A DNA stretch of 64,000 nt from an uncultured Oribacterium sp. Lineage in GTDB: Bacteria; Bacillota; Clostridia; Lachnospirales; Lachnospiraceae. The translations under genes were made by a program, and so were the position numbers. The notes beneath the pieces are model-generated. The model was not told the origin of the DNA. It was given only the letters and a program-made list of their open reading frames with translations, and made no database searches. Numbering within the stretch: the stretch's first letter is position 1; the number at the start of each line of letters is the position of its first letter. This document shows positions 17,817-25,360 of the stretch, piece by piece. The stretch covers positions 124,001 through 188,000 of the forward strand of contig CAMKKZ010000003.1 of the NCBI GenBank assembly GCA_946413525.1, in the 5' to 3' direction.

Positions 17817-18300
17817 CTATGATTCAGATATCTGTGATTCCTTGATAATCCTGTATTCCTCGCCATCTCGGTGAAGCCTGGAAATTTTAGCGGCGTGCTT
17901 TCCATTGTCAGGATCATAACTTATGCCAACAAAAAGAATATCCATCTTTGCATTGCCCAAAACAGAATTATATTCTTTTCGAAGAATCTGGGAGATGGCA
18001 GAGTCCGGAGATCTGTTCCACTTCAGCTCCACAACCATTGGAAGCCGCCGGCATCCCGTTCTCCCGATCCAGCAAGTCCTTAAACACGATTCGCAGTTCC
18101 TTGTTCGGGATTCTGGCAAAGACAACATCCGGGTTCAGGCCAATATTCTCCCGCTCATTCCCGCCCCAGTTTCCTATATCCTCCCTGGTAATACCATCAT
18201 AGGATAAATATGCAGATCAAATTATCCCCATTATCCAGTCTCCTGTTGATTTCCCCAATAAGCCCGGTACGATCCACATAGGAATCCCTTGATGAGATCT
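17817..18300 (-). pseudogene. Remnant of an AAA-ATPase-like/PD-(D/E)xK family gene
   Basis: Reading minus-strand frames, about 18300-18240 encodes SYVDRTGLIGEINRRLDNG, resembling the start of the large clostridial AAA-ATPase-like/PD-(D/E)xK proteins. 17817-18060 encodes VVELKWNRSPDSAISQILRKEY and FVGISYD, the nuclease-like C-terminus of the same family. The ATPase core between them is missing and the frame changes, so the gene is a deletion relic. Proteins of this family are abundant and often decayed in gut clostridia. The 5' limit is approximate. Confidence 0.65.
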
Positions 18301-18323
18301 TTCTAAACGGTTGATTTCCCGGT

Positions 18324-18671
18324 CTAAAATGCAAACCCATATATAATCCCCTTCCACAAGGCGTTTACCAAAACATGCAGCCGCATGGCAACATCTTTCT
18401 CACGCAGCCCCTGCGATAAAAAAAGACCCCCCTGGTCGTTGAAAACCAGGAGGTCCTCCATGGAAACCTTCAGAAGCCTGGCCAGGGCAAGAAGATTATC
18501 CACTGTGGGCAGGCACTCGCCATGCTGCCACTTGTAAATGGCCTGAGGATATTCAAAGCCAAAATAGCTCTGAAGATCCCGCACGGACATTCCCGCTTCC
18601 TCACGCTTCCTCTGAATACGACGGCCAGTTTCCACCAGATTAATAACCGGAAAAGCAGTATTCGTAACCAT
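18324..18671 (-). CDS. XRE-family transcriptional regulator
   Basis: 115 residues. The N-terminal half is a Cro/CI-type helix-turn-helix (GRRIQRKREEAGMSVRDLQSYFGFEYPQAIYKWQHGECLPTVDNLLALARLLKVSMEDLL). The second half has no clear domain; part of it (LFLSQGLREKD) is encoded by a copy of the CGCAGCCCCTGCGAT palindrome that elsewhere sits outside genes next to terminators. Hence the C-terminus may be derived from a repeat. A target cannot be inferred. The ATG at 18671 follows AGGAGG. Confidence 0.8.
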   Translation of the reverse strand: MVTNTAFPVINLVETGRRIQRKREEAGMSVRDLQSYFGFEYPQAIYKWQHGECLPTVDNLLALARLLKVSMEDLLVFNDQGGLFLSQGLREKDVAMRLHVLVNALWKGIIYGFAF

Positions 18672-18755
18672 ATGACCTCCTTCTCATGCGACAAAACCGA
18701 CAGCTATTCTGCTCCCCACACGGAACCGAATGTCCCCGGATGGAAAAACAAATAA

Positions 18756-19095
18756 TTGGAAAATTGCGGACAGCCTGAAGGCAAAGCCCTTACGCAGCTC
18801 AATAATCCCTGTAAACAGCATGCAGTCAGGAGCCAACTTGCCCCGCAAGCAGTTCGGTATGTCATTGAATCAGGAAGGCAAAATCACTCCGGCATAAAGC
18901 TTGTTGACACGATACGATCGCTGCTTGTCACGAAATTATGAAATCAGGAGAATCATGAAATCACGTAATCATGAAACCATGAAACCAACTTGGCGAGAAC
19001 CACTCCGATAAGAGAAAGAAAAATTAGATTACGGGAAATCCGAAAACATTATATATAGTAAATCACAAGTGCAAAATTGTCAATCGAATTCTCCT
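18756..19095. other. Gene-free gap with repeat fragments
   Basis: 340 bp. It contains a degraded fragment of the 69-bp repeat family (GCCAACTTGCCCCGC near 18833) and several ATCATGAAATCA-type short repeats around 18930-18990. No gene or clear promoter seen. Confidence 0.4.
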
Positions 19096-21210
19096 TCACT
19101 CCTTTTTTTGATAATGCTTACCCATGAAAATGACCAGCAGTAGGCAGGCTATACCGATCATATCCGTGACAAGGCCGCTGTCTATGAGAAGCAAGGCCCC
19201 CGCCCCGGCGATGACCCGGACAAAAACATTAAGCCTCCCGAAAAGATAGCCCTCCACGGCAGCCGCTATGAGCACGACCCCGATGCAGGCCGTAAGCACC
19301 ACCTGCAGACCGGTAAACAGGGTGACCTCTTCCAAAAGCAACGCAGGATTATAGACAAACATAAACGGGACGATAAAGCCGGCCAGCGCGAGCCTCACGG
19401 ACTGCCACCCCGTCTTCATCGGGTTACCCCCGGAAAGCCCGGCAGCCGCAAAGGATGCCAGCGCCACGGGCGGGGTCAGATTGGCGAACATTGCGAAGTA
19501 AAAGCAGAACATATGCGCCGCGATATCCGGCTGCCCCAGCTCCACCAAAGCGGGGGCGGCAATGGTCGCCGTGATCAGGTAAGACGGGATGGAGGGAAGC
19601 CCCATCCCCAGTATCATGCACGTCACCATGGTGAAAAGCAGCGTCAGCATCAGGCTGTGCGCCCCAATACTGATGATGGCATGGGCCACGTTCAACGCAA
19701 AGCCGGTCATCCCGCAGACGCCCACGATAATGCCGACGCAGGCGCAGGCCATGGCCACGGAAACCGTGGATTTCGCGCCGTCCACGAAAGCGTCCCCGAT
19801 ATCCTTAAGACTCATCCTGCTGATTGGCCGAAGCTCCGCCACAAGGATGGTCACAATAATCGTCCAGAACGCGCTGCGGATCACAGTCATTCCGCTGAAG
19901 ATCAGCATATAAAGCAGGAACGCGATTGGGATCAGAAGATGCCCCCGCTGGCGCAGCACATCCCCCGCCTTCGGCATCTGATCCCTGGGAAGCCCGCGCA
20001 GGTCATCCTTGATTGCGCGCATCTGCACCTGTATGATGATGCCAAGATAATAGATAAGAGCCGGAATTACCGCCGCCCGTATGATCGTGCTGTACTTGAC
20101 CCCCAGCGTCTCTGCCATCACGAAAGCCGCCGCGCCCATGATGGGCGGCAGAAGCTGCCCGCCCACCGAAGCCGTCGCCTCCACGGAGCCGGCAAATTCC
20201 TTGCTGTAACCGGTCTTTTTCATCAAGGGGATCGTAAAGGTTCCGGTCGTCACTACATTCGCCACCGCGGAACCATTGATTGAGCCAAGAAAGCCCGATG
20301 CCAGCACGGCCACCTTCGCGGGGCCGCCCCGGGTATGGCCGGCAATCGCATTCGCGATATCATTGAAGAACTGCCCCATGCCGCACTTGTTCATCACCTC
20401 ACCGAAAATGATGAAGAGGACAATGTATGTGGCCGATACCTTGACGGACGTACCGTAAATGCCGTAGATATCCGTTGTAAGATATGTAACGATCCTGTGC
20501 CAGTTGTACCCCCGGTGACGGAAGACCCCGGGGAACGAGCGCCCGTATATGGCATAGACAAGGAATAAGATGGAGAGGATGGGAAGCGCCCAGCCGCTCA
20601 ACCTTCTGGAGCACTCCAGAACCAGCAGGATGAACACCGTGCCGATCACAACGTCCACCATCTCCCCGCGGAAGCCGGTGGAGATGAAAACAGGGTAACG
20701 CCAGAAGACATAAACCGGGATCAGGGCGGACAGGACAAGGAACACCCAGTCATACCATGGGATTTTTTCACGGGCCGCCTTCCGGAAGGCCGGATACAGC
20801 GCGAAGCCCAGGACCAGAACCATTCCGACATGGATGGCATGGTGCTTAATGTTCACCATCTGCAGCGCCCGGATTCCCGAAGCATAAGCCAGATGATACA
20901 GCGTGAAAACAAGGCACAGAATGTAAACCCCGCGCCGCACAAAAGCATCCTTAAAGGAACGGGTGCGGGACTCCCGTTCATATTTTTCCAGAATTTCCGA
21001 TTCCACGGCCCTGTTCATTTCCGATTCCACGGCCGTGTTCGATTCAGATTCTGCTTGTGCTCCGGCATTCGCTTGCGTTCCGGCATTCGCCTGTGCTCCG
21101 ACATTCGCTTGCGTTCCGCTATTCGCCTGTGTTTCGGCGTTCGCTTGCGCTCCGGCATTCGCTTGTGTACCGGCATTCATTCCCATTTCCGTCTCTGTTT
21201 CCATTTTCAT
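19096..21210 (-). CDS. TRAP transporter fused permease (4TM plus 12TM type)
   Basis: About 704 residues with many membrane helices. It contains the large-subunit TRAP/DctM landmarks GFLGSINGSAVANVVTTGTFTIPLMKKTGY, SVGGQLLPPIMGAAAFVMAE and MGLPSIPSYLI. Fused small-plus-large permeases of this type work with TAXI solute-binding proteins; the matching TAXI protein and a DUF1850 gene lie directly upstream in the same operon. The first 65 residues are an odd hydrophilic repeat of NAGTQA/NAGAQA units. I choose ATG 21210, ten bases after the DUF1850 stop and behind AAGGGTGG; a GTG at 21258 would add 16 residues. Substrate unknown (organic acids or glutamate-like compounds in studied relatives). Confidence 0.9.
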   Translation of the reverse strand: MKMETETEMGMNAGTQANAGAQANAETQANSGTQANVGAQANAGTQANAGAQAESESNTAVESEMNRAVESEILEKYERESRTRSFKDAFVRRGVYILCLVFTLYHLAYASGIRALQMVNIKHHAIHVGMVLVLGFALYPAFRKAAREKIPWYDWVFLVLSALIPVYVFWRYPVFISTGFRGEMVDVVIGTVFILLVLECSRRLSGWALPILSILFLVYAIYGRSFPGVFRHRGYNWHRIVTYLTTDIYGIYGTSVKVSATYIVLFIIFGEVMNKCGMGQFFNDIANAIAGHTRGGPAKVAVLASGFLGSINGSAVANVVTTGTFTIPLMKKTGYSKEFAGSVEATASVGGQLLPPIMGAAAFVMAETLGVKYSTIIRAAVIPALIYYLGIIIQVQMRAIKDDLRGLPRDQMPKAGDVLRQRGHLLIPIAFLLYMLIFSGMTVIRSAFWTIIVTILVAELRPISRMSLKDIGDAFVDGAKSTVSVAMACACVGIIVGVCGMTGFALNVAHAIISIGAHSLMLTLLFTMVTCMILGMGLPSIPSYLITATIAAPALVELGQPDIAAHMFCFYFAMFANLTPPVALASFAAAGLSGGNPMKTGWQSVRLALAGFIVPFMFVYNPALLLEEVTLFTGLQVVLTACIGVVLIAAAVEGYLFGRLNVFVRVIAGAGALLLIDSGLVTDMIGIACLLLVIFMGKHYQKKE

Positions 21211-21220
21211 GAAACCACCC

Positions 21221-21763
21221 TTAACCCCGCCGTCCTGAATTCGTCCTGATTCCGACACGTCTTACATTCCCCCTTATCTCAACAATCTCCCCCCGTATCC
21301 TGCTGGCATCCGGCAGTGTTCTGAAATCAAAGATTTCCTCTCCGTTCAGTTGAAGCCCTTTCATGTATTTTGAAGAAGTAATCCAGGAAAACTGTGGGAA
21401 TACGCTGTTAATGTCCTCCATCCAGACCAGCCCGTCCTCCACCCGAACCGGCACGTCCATTTCCGCCGGAATTCCGGCCCCGTACCCTGCCACGGCGATG
21501 GCATCCAGGTTGAACTGCCCATCCTCCCGTATTGTGTAATATTCATACCATGGGATATGCTCAAAGGAATGCTCTATCTCCAGCCTCAGCCGGTCCCCGG
21601 CCTCCACCGGGGCCAAAAGCACCTCCCGATCCTCCCTGCGGTCATACAGACGGAACGCCTTCCCGGCCGGGGCGAAAAAGCCCCACCAAACAAAAAAAAT
21701 CAAAGCCGGGACAAGGCAGAAAAGGCCGCAAAGCATCCCGATCCTGACCCGTCCCAGCTTCAT
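21221..21763 (-). CDS. DUF1850 protein of a TAXI-TRAP operon
   Basis: 180 residues with an N-terminal membrane anchor (about residues 8-30) and a small extracytoplasmic domain with the DUF1850 pattern (EIEHSFEHIPWYEYYTI, then DGQFNLDAIAVAGYGAGIPAE). DUF1850 genes typically sit, as here, between a TAXI binding protein and a fused TRAP permease, and probably belong to the transporter. The ATG follows GGGAGG. Exact role unknown. Confidence 0.85.
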   Translation of the reverse strand: MKLGRVRIGMLCGLFCLVPALIFFVWWGFFAPAGKAFRLYDRREDREVLLAPVEAGDRLRLEIEHSFEHIPWYEYYTIREDGQFNLDAIAVAGYGAGIPAEMDVPVRVEDGLVWMEDINSVFPQFSWITSSKYMKGLQLNGEEIFDFRTLPDASRIRGEIVEIRGNVRRVGIRTNSGRRG

Positions 21764-21878
21764 TTGATATTGCCTCCCCTGTTACAGTATTTAGTTGGCA
21801 ATATTAATTGCCAACTAAATACTGCGGTATCGCAAGCTAAAATGCCCTTCGCAATCCTTTATTTAGCCTCTTTATTAT

Positions 21879-23000
21879 TTATTTCGTGAAGCCATGGTCG
21901 GCCCAGAACGCCTCCGCGCCCGGATGGAGCGGCAACTGGATATCGCTAATGCCGAAGCTCATGTCAATATTTTTGTCCGCGGCATTATGGGAAGCCTTGA
22001 TGGTGGAGATATTTTCGAAAATGCCGTTCAGCATGTCATACACCACCGCGTCATCCAGATCCTTCCGCACCAGCATGATGTTATAAACGAAAACACCCTC
22101 CACATCCTCTTCGTTATTATAGGTGTTTGCGGGAATGACCGTCTTTGTATAATACGGATACTCGCTGACCAGCTTCTCGCGGCCCTCGCCGTCAATGGGA
22201 ACCACGACCATGTCGTACTGCACGCCAAGCTCCATGACCGTGGCGTTCGGGATGCCGGAGGTGACGAAGACGGCGTCGCACTGCCCGTTCTTCATATTGT
22301 CAATAGCCTCGCCGTAAGCAAGATAATCCGGGGTGATGTCATCATAGGTGATGCCGTAGGCATTCAGAATCATGCGGGCGTTAATCTCCACGCCGGAGTT
22401 CGCGGCTCCCACGCCGACCCTTTTGCCCTTCAGATCCTCAACGCTCGTAATGCCCGTGTCCTTCGTGGTAACAAGCTGAACGTAATTCGGCCACAGGCGC
22501 ATCAGGGCGCACAGATCCGTTTCCGCGTCCTTCCCGTCATAGGCTCCTGTACCCGTATAAGCCTGCATAACCGCGTCCTGCATGGCAATGGCGATCTCGC
22601 AGTCCCCATTCAGGATGTTCTGAATATTCTGCCCGGAAGCGTTCGTAGCTTCTGCGGAGGTCTGGTAGCCGTAATCACCAAGAGCCGTGGCAAATGCGCC
22701 GCCAATGGGGAAGTAAATCCCGGAGGTCGGGCCGGTTCCAATCGTGATGAACTCGTTCTTGCGCTCTTCTTCGCTAAGCCCCTTGTTTTCTGCTCCTTCT
22801 GCCGCAGTATCCTTTGCCTCGCTTACCACGCTTTCGGCTGAATCCGAAGCCGCCTCGGAAGAAGCGTCATCCTTTGCCGCAGTCGTTGCGTCAGCCGAAG
22901 CCTCGCTGCTCGCCGCTCCGCCACCGGAGGAAGCCCCACCGCAGGCCAGGAGCGAAAGCCCCATTCCAAACGCCACCATGCTCAAAATCCATTTCTTCAT
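21879..23000 (-). CDS. TAXI-family TRAP solute-binding lipoprotein
   Basis: Extracytoplasmic substrate-binding protein of a TRAP transporter. The start at ATG 23000 (MKKWILSMVAFGMG) gives a lipoprotein signal with lipobox LLACGG. A low-complexity Ala/Ser/Asp/Glu linker of about 60 residues follows. The mature domain carries TAXI landmarks: ITIGTGPTSGIYFPIGGAFA, AMQDAVMQAY, LKGKRVGVGAANSGVE and ITPDYLAYGEAIDNMKNGQCDAVFVTSGIP. It is first in the operon with DUF1850 and the fused permease. About 373 residues. A GGGGAG site precedes this start. Confidence 0.93.
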   Translation of the reverse strand: MKKWILSMVAFGMGLSLLACGGASSGGGAASSEASADATTAAKDDASSEAASDSAESVVSEAKDTAAEGAENKGLSEEERKNEFITIGTGPTSGIYFPIGGAFATALGDYGYQTSAEATNASGQNIQNILNGDCEIAIAMQDAVMQAYTGTGAYDGKDAETDLCALMRLWPNYVQLVTTKDTGITSVEDLKGKRVGVGAANSGVEINARMILNAYGITYDDITPDYLAYGEAIDNMKNGQCDAVFVTSGIPNATVMELGVQYDMVVVPIDGEGREKLVSEYPYYTKTVIPANTYNNEEDVEGVFVYNIMLVRKDLDDAVVYDMLNGIFENISTIKASHNAADKNIDMSFGISDIQLPLHPGAEAFWADHGFTK

Positions 23001-23280
23001 ACTCTCTACTCCCCTCTTCTTCTCTGTCAAAGCAGTTCTGAACCATTCTGATTTCCGACTGGCCGAACCGGCGTCAAACCGTCCGGTCTGCCGAGACATG
23101 TTCCTTTTAAAGACACGATTTCCATGTCCTTAAATATGGCATATACTAGCATTGATGCAATCCTCTGTCAATAGAAAGAGCTCAATCCTTTTATGTATCA
23201 TTTTTATGTCTTTTATGTCCTATTTATATGTCAGAAAAAAAGCTTCATTGATTCCATAAAAAAAGATTGCTATACTAAAG

Positions 23281-23475
23281 GCAGGTTTTTCCGCAGGACA
23301 AGGAATGCTGCGGAAAAACCTGAACCAAATATGCCCGAAGGCATTTTTGGTTTAGATGCATCCCTTTTTGCCGGGTGGCTAGACTCAATCTGGCAAAGTC
23401 GGATTGAGTCATATCCCTGTGGGATGCGCCAAATACCGTATAAACTACGCTTGATGCACAGTTTATACCTGGGCA
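23281..23475. repeat. Palindromic repeat block (family 4), expanded copy
   Basis: Same order as at 7630-7770: a GCAGGTTTTTCCGC arm with complement, the CATCCCTGTGGGATGCG palindrome and a TATAAACTACGC...TTTATACC arm. A GACTCAATCTGG...GATTGAGTC hairpin has been inserted between the first and second parts. Both blocks precede a plus-strand gene. Confidence 0.6.
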
Positions 23476-23498
23476 TTTTCAGAAAACCACATTGACAG

Positions 23499-23640
23499 AG
23501 AGCCGACTTGCCCCGCGGACGGTTCGCTATATCAGAATTCAGAGCGGCAAAAACCCACTCTTATAGATGAGCCTTAATGATGCGATACCGCATCGGTTTG
23601 TCATGAAATTAGAGTGGCAAAAACCCACTCTAATAGGGGA
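23499..23640. repeat. 69-bp palindromic repeat (family 5), intergenic copy
   Basis: One 69-bp unit (23499-23567) with GCCGACTTGCCCCGCGGACGG and a GCGGCAAAAACCCACTC stem, followed by a related sub-unit GATGCGATACCGCATCGGTTTG and a second stem. Ungapped relatives of the 69-bp unit occur in frame in rsgI and the RdRP-like gene. Confidence 0.7.
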
Positions 23641-23656
23641 GGAGTGTTACTGTTTA

Positions 23657-24046
23657 ATGAAAAAGGAAAAAACAATTGGCACAGTCCTCAGGGAACTGAG
23701 GAAAAAAAAGAAAATGACCGTGCAGGAAGCGACGGCCGCCCTTGCTGAAAAAGGCTTTGTCATTTCCTGCAAATCAATGTATGCCTATGAGAACGATACA
23801 AGGGAAATGAACGCGGACCCATTTATCGCCCTTTGCCAGATTTATGATTGCGATAATGTCATGGAAACCTTTGCGGATGCCGCAGCGGATGACTCCCTCC
23901 CGACCGAGGAAGAAACGAAACTGCTGCAGGATTACCGGCTCCTTGACCGCTCTGGCCAGGAAACCGTCCTTTATATCCTGGCTCATGAGCTGGATCGGCA
24001 GCGCCAAATATCGCCGCTTGGGGAAAAAGGAGACCAGGACACATAA
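23657..24046 (+). CDS. XRE-family transcriptional regulator
   Basis: 129 residues from ATG 23657 (MKKEKTIGTVLRELRKKKKM). A Cro/CI-type helix-turn-helix fills residues 8-65 (MTVQEATAALAEKGFVISCKSMYAYENDTREMNADPFIALCQIYDC). The C-terminal part has a short helix (LLQDYRLLDRSGQETVLYILAHELDRQ) common in small phage-like repressors. Upstream codons are open only because the frame reads into a repeat. No neighbour suggests a target. Confidence 0.82.
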   Translation: MKKEKTIGTVLRELRKKKKMTVQEATAALAEKGFVISCKSMYAYENDTREMNADPFIALCQIYDCDNVMETFADAAADDSLPTEEETKLLQDYRLLDRSGQETVLYILAHELDRQRQISPLGEKGDQDT

Positions 24047-24060
24047 GCCGGTTTGACTCA

Positions 24061-24372
24061 AAGGCGGCTCGCTATGTCACTTTCCTCAAAAGTTTCTTTC
24101 CCTCTGCCCGGAGGGCGCGTTGGAAAGCAGTTCTGGGCATGGAAAATCCTAAAAAGCTTCATTTCCCATGCCCAACCCATAATAATCTCAGAATTGAAAA
24201 CGGGTTCCGTTTTGTAAGGAGTGACATATCCGCAAGGAATTGTCGCTCTTGATTTTTTTTAAACAAAAGCAAAACCAAACTGACGTCATCTCGAAAGAAA
24301 CTTGTTGAACATACGGTCTGAACCATCTGCGGCAATACTTTATTGGCACAGCTTTATCGTAATCAACGTTTT
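24061..24372. other. Gene-free stretch
   Basis: About 310 bp after the XRE gene. It contains a GGGCATGGAAAATCC...TTTCCCATGCCC hairpin (24136-24176) and otherwise nothing I can support. Confidence 0.35.
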
Positions 24373-24540
24373 TTAGATAGCAGGGCTCTCGGCGGACCAA
24401 TTAGCCTGTGGCCCCCAATCCACGTATACCTTTTCTGACCAGCTCCAGATGTCTTTACAATCATTATCTAAATAAAATGTCCTACTCTCCAGCTCATATG
24501 GAATAATTGTTTCAAACGCTTCTCTTTCCGTGTATAGAAT
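24373..24540 (-). pseudogene. Short coding remnant of unknown origin
   Basis: On the minus strand about 55 codons read without a stop and end in TAA: REAFETIIPYELESRTFYLD, then NDCKDIWSWSEKVYVDWG and a few more. There is no good start codon or ribosome site and the upstream frame is interrupted. The composition looks protein-like, so it is probably the 3' end of a lost gene. I do not recognise the family. Confidence 0.3.
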
Positions 24541-24628
24541 TTTAGTATAGAATTTTAATTGTGTCTACCCAATCTGATAGTATTACTTCTTCCTTAATCC
24601 TGAGTTCCCGAGTTTTTCTTAGTCTACA

Positions 24629-25276
24629 TCAAGTTGCCTGACGAGTTATCTTTTCCGGGCAATGTAGCTTCAATGCTTTGTAAGCCTCGTTCATCTTTTT
24701 GACCGGCTCCGTGGTGATGAACTCCTCATCATATACCAATGCGTGCTGTTCATGAAGAATCATGAACATGGATTCCGTCGTTAATGATGTCTTTGACAGC
24801 TTGTCCGACATCAGTTTCAGTGCTGCGGCAGCAATGAAAGTCATCATCAGAGGTCCGCGGAATGTGTTTTCGTTTTCGGCATTGACCTCGGTATAGTACC
24901 CTGCATCCAAAATGGCAAATTTTGTGTTGACACCGTTGGCTTTTAGCTCGGCAATCGTGCGTGTAATGGTACTGACATCAATCACGTTCCCTGCCACGTA
25001 CCGAAAGAACAATGGAAGACCTGTGCGTTGTTGAACTACATAAATCAGTCGAACTTCCTGGCTGATTACTCCGTTATGGTTGTTGACCTCAGCGAGCGGA
25101 AAGTGGACAGCGTTAGGAAGCCCGGAACTGTCGATCAATATGCCATCATCAATACCCTCAGAGGCAGGACTGGGACTGAATGCTTCAAGGAACTTTATGT
25201 ATTCCCTGAAAAAGCTTCGTTTTGCGTCCTCACTTCCGATATCTGCCAGCGCCTCGCTGATCCTCTGAGAAGCCAT
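24629..25276 (-). pseudogene. IS4-type DDE transposase remnant
   Basis: 215 codons. The first 130 resemble the middle of a DDE_Tnp_1 (IS4/IS1634-like) transposase: LIDSSGLPNAVHFPLAEVNNHNG, LPLFFRYVAGNVIDVSTI and FAILDAGYYTEVN, where Asp residues match the first two catalytic positions. It then jumps to a C-terminal segment (FIAAAALKLMSDKLSKTSL...). Several hundred residues of N-terminus and part of the core are missing, and no terminal inverted repeats are evident. This is therefore a dead fragment adjoining the rsgI 3' end; the homology may extend to about 25355. Confidence 0.75.
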
Positions 25277-25360
25277 CTGAGCCTTTGGGTAAAGGTACCT
25301 GGCATAGGTAAGTTCCCACCGGTCTTCCGCATGGCAGTTGTAATGCCTCAGGGCGAGGCC

